64,000 bases of DNA from contig CALFXJ010000006.1 in NCBI GenBank assembly GCA_937958105.1, positions 124,001 through 188,000 on the forward strand, in the 5' to 3' direction. This document shows, in pieces, positions 8,451 through 17,285 of this stretch. This stretch comes from an uncultured Cellvibrio sp. GTDB taxonomy: Bacteria; Pseudomonadota; Gammaproteobacteria; Pseudomonadales; Cellvibrionaceae. A model generated the notes under the pieces. That model saw nothing but the letters and a program-made list of their open reading frames with translations, had not been told where the DNA came from and made no database searches. The number at the start of each line of letters is the position of its first letter. Position 1 is the first letter of the stretch. Made by a program: the position numbers and the translations under genes.

Positions 8451-8915
8451 TCAGAGGGCGCCGTTGTACCCCAGCTGCCGCCAGGCCTCGTAAACCATTA
8501 CCGCTACGGCGTTGGATAAATTCATGCTGCGGCTGTTGGCCTGCATCGGGATCCGCAACACCTGATCCTGAGGAAGGGATTCGCGGATGCTGGCCGGAAG
8601 GCCCCGACTTTCAGGGCCGAATACCAACCAGTCGTTGTCCTTAAAGCGGGCCTCGCTGTGGGCTCGCGTACCCTTGGTGCTCAGCGCGAATACCCGTTCG
8701 GGATGGGCGCGCTCCAGAAAATCCTCCCAGTTGCGGTACCGCTTAACATCCTGCCATTCCGCGTAATCCAGACCCGCGCGCACCAGACGCTTATCGTCCA
8801 GCTCAAATCCCAAGGGCTCGATCAAATGCAGACCGCAACCGGTATTCGCTGCTAATCTGATGATATTGCCCGTGTTAGGAGGGATTTCAGGCTCGAATAA
8901 AACGATATGGAGCAT
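8451..8915 (-). CDS. trmL: tRNA (cytidine/uridine-34-2'-O)-methyltransferase TrmL
   Basis: A 154-residue SPOUT-class methyltransferase that 2'-O-methylates the wobble base of tRNA-Leu isoacceptors. Family signatures are LFEPEIPPNTGNIIRL at the N-terminus, FGPESRGLP in the middle, and the trefoil-knot SAM site near the C-terminus (IPMQANSRSMNLSNAVAV). Length is close to the E. coli protein (157). It lies upstream of the mioC-like and flavodoxin genes on the same strand, with a 72-base gap, in a neighbourhood rich in tRNA-modification genes. Confidence 0.97.
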   Translation of the reverse strand: MLHIVLFEPEIPPNTGNIIRLAANTGCGLHLIEPLGFELDDKRLVRAGLDYAEWQDVKRYRNWEDFLERAHPERVFALSTKGTRAHSEARFKDNDWLVFGPESRGLPASIRESLPQDQVLRIPMQANSRSMNLSNAVAVMVYEAWRQLGYNGAL

Positions 8916-9044
8916 GCAGCAGGATTCTCTTGTTCAGGCTATGTTTTAACCGCAGGGATGTAAGGCAACTGATTGCCGTAACACAAATTATTCCCGGGTG
9001 ATATTCTTGAATCAATCAGTTTCGTCATCAATTGAGGTAAAGCT

Positions 9045-9440
9045 ATGGAGATGACTATCACCACGCCCAGTTTATTGTTTCCCGCCATTTCCCTGTTACT
9101 GCTGGCTTACACCAATCGCTTCGTTACCCTGACCAGCGTCATTCGCCAGTTGAGCGCCTCGGAAGGTTCGCTGTCCAAGGAGATTGTGCGGCGGCAGATT
9201 GTGGGTTTACGTCAGCGTTTACAAATCATCCGCTGGATGCAGGCCAACGGGGTGATGTCTTTCGTATTTTGTACGTTGTCGATGTTTGCGCTGTTGCTGC
9301 AATTCCTTTTGCTTGGACAGCTTTTGTTCGCGGTGAGCCTGATACTGCTGGTGGTGTCTTTGTTGTTTTCGTTTTATGAAGTCAATATTTCAACTAACGC
9401 AATCAATATTGAGCTGGAAAAGTTCGACGAAAGACATTAA
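9045..9440 (+). CDS. DUF2721 family membrane protein
   Basis: A 131-residue integral membrane protein of the DUF2721 family. One hydrophobic segment is near residues 8-28, and a long hydrophobic stretch near 68-115 probably forms two helices. A basic cytoplasmic loop (SKEIVRRQIVGLRQRLQIIRW) lies between them. No function is known. Its stop codon overlaps the stop of the convergent gcvR-like gene by four bases. Confidence 0.85.
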   Translation: MEMTITTPSLLFPAISLLLLAYTNRFVTLTSVIRQLSASEGSLSKEIVRRQIVGLRQRLQIIRWMQANGVMSFVFCTLSMFALLLQFLLLGQLLFAVSLILLVVSLLFSFYEVNISTNAINIELEKFDERH

Positions 9441-9976
9441 TGAGCCGGCGGCAACTCCAAACGGATATCCACGGCCAGCTCGTCCGCTATCAGATCCAGC
9501 TGATCGTGAAGCGCATCCATGTCCACGCTCTCCGGAACCTCAATGATGCCGGTGGCCTCAAACAGAGGTTCGCCGGACCAGGGCATGCTGGAATAAGAGG
9601 TTTCCAGCTCATCCATGTTAATATTGCGCCCCGCAAAGGCTTGGGCAATTTCGTAGACGATCCCCGGACGGTCATTGCCGACCACACTGAAATGAAACTC
9701 GCGGCAGGCGGATTTTTCGGCGGCGACGGCATCTTCAACAACGATCTTGAGCCCTTTGCCGGAGAGCGCCTGCAACGCCTGCCGTAGTTGCTCCTGTTGA
9801 TCAGCGGCCACGGCCACCTGCAGGATCCCAGCGAACTTGCCAGCCAGATGGGCCATCCGGCTTTCCAGCCAGTTACCGTGATGCTGACTGATAGTATGCG
9901 CCAGGAGTTCGACTACGCCGGGCTTATCGTCACTGATGACGGTTAATACAAGATAGGTGGTTGCTGAAGTGTTCAC
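9437..9976 (-). CDS. gcvR: GcvR-like ACT-domain regulatory protein
   Basis: A 179-residue protein made of two ACT domains. The first is at about residues 6-80 (LTVISDDKPGVVELLAHTI) and the second at about 93-170 (FSVVGNDRPGIVYEIAQAF). This is the architecture of GcvR, which binds glycine and restrains the GcvA activator of the glycine cleavage operon in E. coli. No gcvA or gcv operon is in this window, so regulation in trans would be expected. Related double-ACT proteins with other targets exist, so the symbol is by similarity. Confidence 0.85.
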   Translation of the reverse strand: MNTSATTYLVLTVISDDKPGVVELLAHTISQHHGNWLESRMAHLAGKFAGILQVAVAADQQEQLRQALQALSGKGLKIVVEDAVAAEKSACREFHFSVVGNDRPGIVYEIAQAFAGRNINMDELETSYSSMPWSGEPLFEATGIIEVPESVDMDALHDQLDLIADELAVDIRLELPPAH

Positions 9977-10095
9977 AGGTTGATCCTTATTGTTAATGAT
10001 TTGCCTGAGTATAACCCTGCGGGATGGATCTGAAAAACCATGGCGGTTGAATGGACGCTGAGTGCGGTTTCCAATACTGAACCAGGAGAAAACCC

Positions 10096-10332
10096 TTGAT
10101 CATTCCTCCTCAATCCCTGTCGACCGAAGCGCTGCAGGGCCTCATTGAAGAATTTATTACCCGCGAAGGCACCGACTATGGCTGGGAAGAGGTTCCCTTA
10201 TCGACCAAAGTCGAACAGGTGCGCCGCCAGATAGAAAGAGGCGATGTGGTGATCGTTTTTGATACGGCCAGCGAGACGGTCAGCCTGCTCACTCGACAGG
10301 ATGCGCAATCCTTGCTGAATAATGAATCATAA
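10096..10332 (+). CDS. YheU family protein
   Basis: A 78-residue protein of the YheU family (E. coli YheU is 72 residues), with the conserved stretches IPPQSLSTEALQGLIEEF and REGTDYG. The start is TTG at 10096, preceded by AGGAGA, because the family N-terminus matches from there. In E. coli it lies beside the yheT hydrolase; here too it overlaps a hydrolase gene by 11 bases. It has no known activity. Confidence 0.9.
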   Translation: MIIPPQSLSTEALQGLIEEFITREGTDYGWEEVPLSTKVEQVRRQIERGDVVIVFDTASETVSLLTRQDAQSLLNNES

Positions 10333-10975
10333 ATTAATTAAAAACAGCCCGGCGGCTGAGCCCAGCTCAAGCCTGGTGCTGGCCCATGGGGCAGGTGCTC
10401 CCATGGACAGCGAATTCATGAATGCAATGAGTGAGTTGCTCTGTCAGCGAGGCTGTGAAGTTATTCGCTTTGAGTTCCCCTACATGGCAGAACGCCGTGT
10501 TTCGGGAGGCCGGCGACCACCCAATCCAACCGACGTCCTGCTGAAAACCTGGCGCGAGTTGGTGGCGGAGTTACGTCAGGCCTTGCCGGATGGGCGCACG
10601 CTTATTATTGGCGGAAAATCCATGGGCGGCCGCATGGCCAGCATGGTGGCCGATGAACTGGGAGCGGAGGGGCTGGTTTGCCTGGGTTACCCCTTCCATC
10701 CGGCGGGAAAGCCGGAGCGGCTGCGCATCGACCATCTACGCAATCTCACTACCCCGGCTTTGTTCATTCAGGGCACCCGTGATCCCTTGGGGAACTTTGA
10801 GGAAGTCTCAAACTATCCACTGGCAGAGGCCATCCAGGTCCATTGGTTGCCCGACGGTGACCATGATTTCAAACCCCGTGTTAAATCCGGGTATACCCAG
10901 ATGCAACATTGGACGCAGGCTGCAGATTTGATCCTCAACTTTATTCAATCCATCGCAAAAAAGAGAACCGCGTGA
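10322..10975 (+). CDS. Alpha/beta hydrolase (KANL3/Tex30-like)
   Basis: A 217-residue alpha/beta hydrolase. The likely triad is Ser100 in GGKSMGG, Asp154 in GTRDPLG and His181 in DGDHDF. The oxyanion region is near AHGAGAPMDS. It resembles the small dienelactone-hydrolase-like KANL3/Tex30 group, whose substrates are unknown. It overlaps yheU upstream by 11 bases and rlmM downstream by GTGA, so the three genes are translationally coupled. Confidence 0.9.
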   Translation: MNHKLIKNSPAAEPSSSLVLAHGAGAPMDSEFMNAMSELLCQRGCEVIRFEFPYMAERRVSGGRRPPNPTDVLLKTWRELVAELRQALPDGRTLIIGGKSMGGRMASMVADELGAEGLVCLGYPFHPAGKPERLRIDHLRNLTTPALFIQGTRDPLGNFEEVSNYPLAEAIQVHWLPDGDHDFKPRVKSGYTQMQHWTQAADLILNFIQSIAKKRTA

Positions 10976-12027
10976 ATCATTTATTTTTACATTGCCGACC
11001 GGGCTTCGAGAAAGAGTGCGCCGCAGAGATAACGGACCTGGCCGGTGAGCTGGGAGTGTATGGATACAGCAAAACCAAAGACGGCAGCGCGTATGTTCTG
11101 TTTATTACGCATGAGCCGAAAGCGGCGCAGCGCCTGATCCAGGAGATTCCTTTTCGCCAGCTGATTTTTATACGGCAATGGTTTGCAGGCGGCCCTGCAT
11201 TAACGGATCTGCCGGTGACAGATCGTGTAACGCCGCTGGTATCTGCTACAGAAAGTTTGCCGGTAGCACAAGAGGTGCTTATCGAAACGGTAGATACCAA
11301 TGAAGGCAAGGAACTGTCTGCCCTGGGTAAAAAATTTCTTGCTCCATTCACGCAAAAACTTCGCGCTAAAAAACTGCTGGATGGGAAAAGTTCATGGCGT
11401 ATGCATCTGGTATTTATCAGCGGGACTGAAGCCTACCTTGGTGTAAGCCCGCTGAATAACAGCTCCGCCTGGCCCATGGGTATTCCACGCTTGCGCCTGC
11501 CCAAGTCCGCGCCCAGTCGTGCAACATTAAAGCTGGAAGAAGCCTGGCATCACTTTATCCCTGCGGCCGAGTGGGACGAGCGCCTGGCTCACAGCATGCG
11601 TGCAGTAGACCTTGGTGCTGCGCCGGGAGGCTGGACCTGGCAATTGGTACAACGAGGCATGTTTGTTGATGCGGTAGACAACGGTCCTATGGATCAGGCC
11701 TTGATGGACTCGGGTCAGGTCAAGCATCAACGGCTCGATGGTTTTATCTACGAACCCAAGAAGCCTGTGGATTGGCTGGTGTGCGATATTGTGGATAAGC
11801 CAGCGCGGGTAGCCAGCATGATCTGCAAGTGGGCTGGTAAGGGTTATTGTCGCGAGGCAATCTTCAACCTGAAACTGCCGATGAAGCAACGCTACATTGA
11901 AGTCAAAAAATGTGAGCGTCGAATTCTCGACGAATTGCACGCGCTGGGTTTAAAGCTGGAGATACAGTTCAAGCAGTTATACCATGACCGCGAAGAGGTA
12001 ACGGGACATCTGCGCATTTACCGGTAG
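10972..12027 (+). CDS. rlmM: 23S rRNA 2'-O-ribose C2498 methyltransferase RlmM
   Basis: A 351-residue enzyme that 2'-O-methylates C2498 of 23S rRNA in the peptidyl transferase loop. It has an N-terminal THUMP-like region and a C-terminal Rossmann methyltransferase domain with the SAM motif VDLGAAPGGWTWQL. The catalytic K-D-K-E set is plausibly in the C-terminal blocks DWLVCDI and NLKLPMK. I chose the GTG at 10972 because the next residues (NHLFLHCRPGFEKECAAEI) align with the start of E. coli RlmM. This GTG overlaps the hydrolase stop as GTGA. Confidence 0.96.
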   Translation: MNHLFLHCRPGFEKECAAEITDLAGELGVYGYSKTKDGSAYVLFITHEPKAAQRLIQEIPFRQLIFIRQWFAGGPALTDLPVTDRVTPLVSATESLPVAQEVLIETVDTNEGKELSALGKKFLAPFTQKLRAKKLLDGKSSWRMHLVFISGTEAYLGVSPLNNSSAWPMGIPRLRLPKSAPSRATLKLEEAWHHFIPAAEWDERLAHSMRAVDLGAAPGGWTWQLVQRGMFVDAVDNGPMDQALMDSGQVKHQRLDGFIYEPKKPVDWLVCDIVDKPARVASMICKWAGKGYCREAIFNLKLPMKQRYIEVKKCERRILDELHALGLKLEIQFKQLYHDREEVTGHLRIYR

Positions 12028-12048
12028 ACAAAGTCTGCCGGTAAGGCT

Positions 12049-12444
12049 TCAGTGATAGGCACTTTTCTCGGCGGTTGAATGCAGCAAAATCCATTCGGCC
12101 AGCAGAGCCCAGTCTTCAATGAGTTCCCGCAAAACTTTGATGTGTTGCGGTGGCAGATTTTTCCTGGCTCTGGCCTGATTGCCGATAGCGGTCAATGCGG
12201 CGACAATCCTGCCTACTGTCTCAGCCCCGAGCAGATCAACGACGTCTGCGTTTAACAGCATTTCGCCTGCATAATTCCCCAGAGTGGCTTCCTGGGGGGC
12301 TAAACGAATATGATCCAAGGCTTTTTTTAATGCGAATGAAAGCTCTGGATTATTGTTGCGCAAGAGCCGGAACGTGAGTTCCATAACCTGACGGCTGAAC
12401 ATATCGTGTGATTGATAGTACATGTAGTATGTGTTCCGAGACAT
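12049..12444 (-). CDS. Hypothetical protein (helical, unassigned)
   Basis: A 131-residue protein I do not recognise. It is predicted mostly helical, with Leu- and Arg-rich segments (MELTFRLLRNNNPELSFALKKAL; VLRELIEDWALLAEWILL). No signal peptide, membrane span or metal motif is visible. The first ATG is at 12444; another at 12402 (MFSRQVMEL) may be the true start. It is convergent with rlmM, with 21 bases between the stops, and divergent from the tusA-like gene. Confidence 0.6.
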   Translation of the reverse strand: MSRNTYYMYYQSHDMFSRQVMELTFRLLRNNNPELSFALKKALDHIRLAPQEATLGNYAGEMLLNADVVDLLGAETVGRIVAALTAIGNQARARKNLPPQHIKVLRELIEDWALLAEWILLHSTAEKSAYH

Positions 12445-12593
12445 CAAGCAGGGTTCCCCAGCGGTTGTTTGTGTTGGCTATGCCTGGATAAACGGATCCG
12501 CATTGGCTCAACCCGATGTCGTTTAAATTATCCTTCCTCAAGTGTAGCAACGGACCATTGTTTTGCTCGCTTGTTCATAGACGAAGTGAGACT

Positions 12594-12827
12594 ATGAAAC
12601 GCGAAATCGATAAATTTTTAGATACATCCGGTCTGATGTGCCCGGAGCCGGTGATGCTTCTGCACAAAGTCATGCGTGATGCAGAAGTGGGAAATGTGAT
12701 CGAAGTGATCGCAACAGACCCTTCAACTACGCGGGATATACCGAAATTCTGCCATTTTCTTGGCCATGAATTATTAGAACAGGACGTGCGAGACAAGCAG
12801 TATGTGTATTACATCTGCAAGCGGTAG
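12594..12827 (+). CDS. tusA: TusA-family sulfur carrier protein
   Basis: A 77-residue TusA (SirA/YhhP) homologue that carries persulfide sulfur, in E. coli for 2-thiouridine synthesis at tRNA position 34. The active Cys16 sits in the family motif LMCPEPVM. The DPSTTRDIPKFCHFLGHEL block matches TusA. I place the start at the ATG at 12594, where the family alignment begins. Its likely pathway links to the 2-thiouridine modification finished by MnmC, also in this window. Confidence 0.92.
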   Translation: MKREIDKFLDTSGLMCPEPVMLLHKVMRDAEVGNVIEVIATDPSTTRDIPKFCHFLGHELLEQDVRDKQYVYYICKR

Positions 12828-12965
12828 CTGAATAGAGCAGCAAAAAAGAACGTACAATTTTTTACAAGTTTTTGCAGAAAAATAGCAGTCAGAATCACGT
12901 ACGCAGCCTGTCCTGCGAAAGAGCTGGTGAGGTCATAGGATTTTTTGAGAAAGGAAGGGCAGTTT

Positions 12966-12985
12966 GCCGCACCTGCGGGTGCGGC
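12966..12985. terminator. GC-rich hairpin between tusA and a hypothetical gene
   Basis: GCCGCACC (12966-12973) pairs perfectly with GGTGCGGC (12978-12985), a 4-base loop apart. There is no long T tract on either side. It could end either of the converging transcripts; the function is inferred. Confidence 0.45.
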
Positions 12986-13026
12986 GGTGAACAGGCTAGA
13001 TGGCGAAGCGTGGGGTGGACCCTTGA

Positions 13027-13725
13027 TTACACGCCGTCTACAAGCATCGAGATGGCTGCCAGTGCTTCCGGGTCTTCCGCTTTGATCTTGTTGGCGATCT
13101 GATGCTGAAAGAAGTAACGGAAGTTTTCGCTGGCCTGCGCGGGGTACAGACAATCGTCGCCAGGTAACACTGGCGTACTGATGACCTTGGTCTGATCCGT
13201 CAGCATCCCGTAAATATTGCCATTATTGAGCAGGCGCCAGCTGACAACCTCAACCAGCGATAACCTATGATTACCGGGGCTGGCGAGCACCGCGTGAGTA
13301 CCGATGGTGTCAGGCAGCTCCTGTACGATGTCATCTTCGTTTTCACACTGCAGTTCGTAATACTCTGCAGCGGTTTCCAGCTCGACAATCTTGTGAATCG
13401 GCGCCTCGAAGAATACCTCATCAATCCCCTGGTCATAATAACCTTCCCAGTGCCCGTTCAGCGGATCGCAGATGTCGGGGCAGGGCACGATGTCATTTAA
13501 CCAGGGTACCAGCCCTACAACCTCCCCATTCGCCCGCAATCCCCAGCAGAGGATCTTAAGACTGAAGAGTTTATCGGAGCTGGTGTCGTTCGAATAAAGC
13601 ATCTCAAGCCCGTCAAGCTCGGGGGCCAGACGGATAAAACGCTCTTCGTGGAGGGCAGAGAAGGACTTACCGGTGAAGATGTCCACGACATTATTCATGT
13701 TGTGGCCTGTGACTGAGGTCTTCAT
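13027..13725 (-). CDS. Hypothetical acidic protein (unassigned)
   Basis: A 232-residue acidic soluble protein I cannot assign. It holds two similar-looking segments: one around SLKILCWGLRANGEVVGLVPWLNDIVPCPD and one around SLVEVVSWRLLNNGNIYGMLTDQTKVISTPVLPGDD. This suggests an internal duplication of a beta-rich unit (W-x-L-x-N-G-x-x-x-G). The start at 13725 (MKTSVTGHN) has a strong AGGGGG ribosome site. It is divergent from pdxB and may share the 245-base gap with it for promoters. Confidence 0.75.
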   Translation of the reverse strand: MKTSVTGHNMNNVVDIFTGKSFSALHEERFIRLAPELDGLEMLYSNDTSSDKLFSLKILCWGLRANGEVVGLVPWLNDIVPCPDICDPLNGHWEGYYDQGIDEVFFEAPIHKIVELETAAEYYELQCENEDDIVQELPDTIGTHAVLASPGNHRLSLVEVVSWRLLNNGNIYGMLTDQTKVISTPVLPGDDCLYPAQASENFRYFFQHQIANKIKAEDPEALAAISMLVDGV

Positions 13726-13970
13726 AATAACACCCCCTAGCTGAGGCGAGAGCAAGATACGCTGACTCCCGGGATATGATGGTTTTGCTGACCCATCACT
13801 ATATAAAGTATATGCTAACACATCAAAGCACAACACTTCGTGCTATAAAAAGTCGTTATTGCGGGTTCCTCGCTTCCGTTAGAGCTGAAGGCTGGCATTG
13901 GGTTCCTTGAACCGCAGCCGGACAGCGCCTACAGCGTTAAATTACCCTCCTTTGATATTAGAGACTCCAG

Positions 13971-15092
13971 ATGAAGATAGTTGCGGATGAAAATATTCCC
14001 TTGGTAGAGGCGTTTTTCCAGGATCTTGGGGAAATTCATCGTCTACCTGGCCGGCAGATGCGTGCAGAGGACGTCGCGGACGCAGACGCTTTGCTGGTGC
14101 GCTCCGTTACCCGAGTGGACGCTGGTCTGCTGGAAGGGAGTAAAGTCAGATTTGTAGGGACTTGTACCATTGGTGTCGACCATCTTGATGCCGATTACCT
14201 CACTGCCAGGGGAATCCGCTATTCCAGCGCACCGGGCTGCAATGCCAACTCTGTGGTGGAGTATGTCTACGCTGCGCTGGGTAACCTGAATGTCAACTGG
14301 CTGCCTCGCACCGTGGGTATTATCGGTTGCGGCAACGTAGGTGGGCTTTTATACCGGCGTTTGCGCGCCCAAGGCGTGAAATGCTATTGCTATGACCCTT
14401 TCCTGACGCCCGAGCAGAACGAGGATCTGGCCAGTCTGGAAGCAGTGCTGGCCTGTGACATCATCAGCATGCATACGCCCCTGACCATCAGCGGGCCTCA
14501 CCCGAGTTACCACCTGATTGGCGCACGGGAGCTGGAGCAGTTAAAGCCGGGGGCCGTGCTGCTGAACTGTGGGCGGGGTCCGGTGATCGATAACCAGGCA
14601 TTGTTGCAACACCTCCAGTCAGATCCGGATTTACAGGTGGTGCTGGATGTGTGGGAGCCAGAGCCGGACCTCTCCCAGCCTTTGCTGGAACGTGTTGCCT
14701 TGGGTACACCTCATATCGCCGGATACAGCTATGACGGCAAACTCAAAGGGACTGAGATGATATATGAGGCCCTGTGTCGACACCTGGCTGTGGAGCCGCG
14801 CAAGACTGTGGGAGATCTCGTGCAACCATTGACTGATAATCAACTTACAGTTGCTGCCGCCGATCCCTGGAATGCGGCCCGACAGCTCATCCCGCAGGTT
14901 TATGACGTTGCGGCGGATGATCAGCGGTTACGTGAGCTGGCGAGACGGTCTCAGGCCGGTGAAGCCGATTTTGCCGCAGGTTTCGACCTCCTGCGCAAGC
15001 ATTACCCCATGCGCCGGGAATTCCACAATTATCGCGTTGATCACCAGCAGGCCGAGGAATGGCTGGGCGTGCTGGGTTTTCAGCGTCTTTAA
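13971..15092 (+). CDS. pdxB: Erythronate-4-phosphate dehydrogenase
   Basis: A 373-residue D-2-hydroxyacid dehydrogenase that oxidises 4-phosphoerythronate in de novo pyridoxal phosphate synthesis. The Rossmann motif GIIGCGNVGG is present, as are the catalytic Arg (NCGRGPVID), Glu (DVWEPEP) and His (GTPHIAGYS). The C-terminal extension typical of PdxB dimers is also there. The N-terminus MKIVADENIP is diagnostic for PdxB. A NAD-kinase-like gene starts 21 bases after the stop on the same strand. Confidence 0.97.
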   Translation: MKIVADENIPLVEAFFQDLGEIHRLPGRQMRAEDVADADALLVRSVTRVDAGLLEGSKVRFVGTCTIGVDHLDADYLTARGIRYSSAPGCNANSVVEYVYAALGNLNVNWLPRTVGIIGCGNVGGLLYRRLRAQGVKCYCYDPFLTPEQNEDLASLEAVLACDIISMHTPLTISGPHPSYHLIGARELEQLKPGAVLLNCGRGPVIDNQALLQHLQSDPDLQVVLDVWEPEPDLSQPLLERVALGTPHIAGYSYDGKLKGTEMIYEALCRHLAVEPRKTVGDLVQPLTDNQLTVAAADPWNAARQLIPQVYDVAADDQRLRELARRSQAGEADFAAGFDLLRKHYPMRREFHNYRVDHQQAEEWLGVLGFQRL

Positions 15093-15113
15093 TCTCTTCG
15101 TGAAGCTGCGCTT

Positions 15114-16283
15114 ATGTTCCGTTTGGGCGTTATCGTTAATCCCTATGCCGGCCTTGGCGGTACGGTAGGTCTGAAAGGCAGCGACGGTGCCGCGACGGTT
15201 GCCGAAGCCATCAGTCGGGGCGCTGAGCCCCGGGCAATAGCCCGGATGCAGCGTGCGTTGAAGGAGCTGTTGCCCTGGCGGCAGCAGATTCATGTGTACT
15301 GCTTTTCCGGTGATATGGGGGAGTCCTGTGCAGTTGCCCTTGAACTGCCCCACACCATCGTTGGCCATCCTTCGGGACCTGTTACCTCTGCCCAGGACAC
15401 TTGTGAGGCGGCTCGTATATTGATGAATCGAGGCGTCGATCTGATCGTATTTGCTGGCGGCGATGGTACTGCGCGTAATATCGCTGACGCGGTAGGTACC
15501 CGCCAGGCAGTCCTGGGCGTACCTTCGGGCGTCAAGATGCATTCCGGCGTTTATGCCATCACGCCGGAAAGTGCCGGCCAGATCGTGCGGCTGTTGCTTG
15601 AGGGGAAACTGGTGCCCATTGCCGAGCAGGACGTGAAGGACATTGACGAAGATGCCTTCCGGGCAGGCCAGGTACGCGCCCGCTTTTACGGCACGCTACT
15701 GGTGCCGGAAGCCCCCCAATTTTTGCAGCAGGTAAAGAACAGCGGTGCTCAGGTAGATGAACTGACGCAAATTGATGTGGCGAACGAGGTTATCGAGAAT
15801 CTTGCGGACGATGTTCTGTACATCATTGGTCCGGGTTCAACCACTCAGATACTGCTGCGGGAAATGAATCTGGACGGTACGTTACTGGGTGTTGATTTAT
15901 TGCTTAACGGACAGCTGCTGGCCACAGACGTCACGGCTGGTGACATCCGTCGGGCACTGGATCAGCATTCGGGAGAGGTTCGGATCATCATCACAGCCAT
16001 TGGAGGGCAGGGCCATATTATCGGCCGCGGCAATCAGCAGCTGACACCGGACATTTTACGACGTGTGGGCCGGGAGAATATTCAGGTCATTGCCACCCGA
16101 GAAAAAATACTTGCATTGCAGAGCCGCCCGTTGCTGGTTGACAGTAATGATCCTGAACTGGATAAAAGCTTTGCCGGTTATCTGCCGGTAATTACCGGCT
16201 ATCGTGAACGCGTTATGTATCCCGTAGGGTTTCCGGCCGTAGAATTTCTGGACAACCCCGTCGACCAACCTTCTGCCCAGTGA
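15114..16283 (+). CDS. ATP-NAD kinase family protein
   Basis: A 389-residue protein of the larger, NadK-related ATP-NAD kinase group found in pseudomonads and relatives. The diagnostic GGDGT is at residues 115-119, followed by GVPSGVKMHSGVYA. A long C-terminal region (IGGQGHIIGRGNQQ) is unlike canonical NadK. The exact acceptor substrate is uncertain: NAD or an unusual acceptor. It lies between pdxB and a methyltransferase gene with short gaps and is probably co-transcribed with both. Confidence 0.88.
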   Translation: MFRLGVIVNPYAGLGGTVGLKGSDGAATVAEAISRGAEPRAIARMQRALKELLPWRQQIHVYCFSGDMGESCAVALELPHTIVGHPSGPVTSAQDTCEAARILMNRGVDLIVFAGGDGTARNIADAVGTRQAVLGVPSGVKMHSGVYAITPESAGQIVRLLLEGKLVPIAEQDVKDIDEDAFRAGQVRARFYGTLLVPEAPQFLQQVKNSGAQVDELTQIDVANEVIENLADDVLYIIGPGSTTQILLREMNLDGTLLGVDLLLNGQLLATDVTAGDIRRALDQHSGEVRIIITAIGGQGHIIGRGNQQLTPDILRRVGRENIQVIATREKILALQSRPLLVDSNDPELDKSFAGYLPVITGYRERVMYPVGFPAVEFLDNPVDQPSAQ

Positions 16284-16287
16284 ATTT

Positions 16288-17238
16288 ATGTCTCCCATAT
16301 TGACCCGTCTTCAAGATCTGCAATCCCGTTTTGCCGTCAGTGAGCCATCCTCTCAAGCAACCTTGCCCGTCTTGGACAGTTATCGGGTTTTTCATGGAAG
16401 AGGAAAAACCGTACCGGGTTTGGAATTCGTATGCATCGATTTTTTTCAACCAGTTTTATTATTAACCTGCTATCAGCAACCACCTGCGCAGTGGCTTGAG
16501 GATTTTCTGCAACAGGCGGAACCTTTGTTTGCGCCTCACATCCAGGCTGTTCTGGTACAGCATCGCTACATCACCGGCGCCCCTTCACAGGTGGTGTGGG
16601 GGGAACTCCCGGAAAAGGTCTACGCACAGCGAGGAAATCTGCGTTTCAATCTGTACCCTGGGCAACAACAGAACACCGGTTTTTTTCTGGATATGGAGCC
16701 CGGCCGCCAGTGGATAGAGAAGCACGTGCAGGGCCGGCGGGTGTTGAACCTGTTTGCTTATACCTGTGCATTTTCCGTGGTGGCCGTAGCCGCGGGGGCA
16801 GAGAAGGTCGTTAATGTCGATATGAGCAGCAGGGCGCTCCAGATCGGGCGCGACAATCATATGCTCAATCAACACCCAAAAGGTGCTGCCGAATTCATCG
16901 CAGAAAATATCTTGAAGTCCTGGGGGCGCATCAAAAAGCGGGGACCTTATGACGTTGTCATCCTCGACCCGCCTTCATATCAGCCCGGCAGTTTTATTGC
17001 CCAGAAAGATTACGCGCGCCTTGTGCGTCGTTTGCCGGAATTGATGCCTCAGGGCGGAATGGTGCTGGCCTGTTTGAATGCGCCGGAATTAACCACGGAG
17101 TTTCTGCAGGGCATTTTTCTGCAGGAGAGTCCGAATTGCATCTTTGAGCAGCGCCTCGCTCCATCCCAGGATTTTCCTGACGTGGATGCAGAACAACAGT
17201 TGAAGTTGCTGGTGTTTCGTTTGCCGGGAAATTCTTGA
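16288..17238 (+). CDS. Class I SAM-dependent methyltransferase (RlmI/RlmK-like)
   Basis: A 316-residue methyltransferase with the SAM motif VLNLFAYTCAFSVVA and the catalytic DPPSY motif (VVILDPPSYQPG) of RNA methyltransferases in the RlmI/RlmL group. There is no PUA domain, so it is shorter than RlmI, and the target is not clear. It begins four bases after the NAD-kinase-like stop. The next gene, for a cupin-like protein, starts 47 bases beyond its stop on the same strand. Confidence 0.88.
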   Translation: MSPILTRLQDLQSRFAVSEPSSQATLPVLDSYRVFHGRGKTVPGLEFVCIDFFQPVLLLTCYQQPPAQWLEDFLQQAEPLFAPHIQAVLVQHRYITGAPSQVVWGELPEKVYAQRGNLRFNLYPGQQQNTGFFLDMEPGRQWIEKHVQGRRVLNLFAYTCAFSVVAVAAGAEKVVNVDMSSRALQIGRDNHMLNQHPKGAAEFIAENILKSWGRIKKRGPYDVVILDPPSYQPGSFIAQKDYARLVRRLPELMPQGGMVLACLNAPELTTEFLQGIFLQESPNCIFEQRLAPSQDFPDVDAEQQLKLLVFRLPGNS

Positions 17239-17285
17239 TAATCTATGGCCTGATTCTTTAACGATAATAATTTGAGGCCGCAGGT

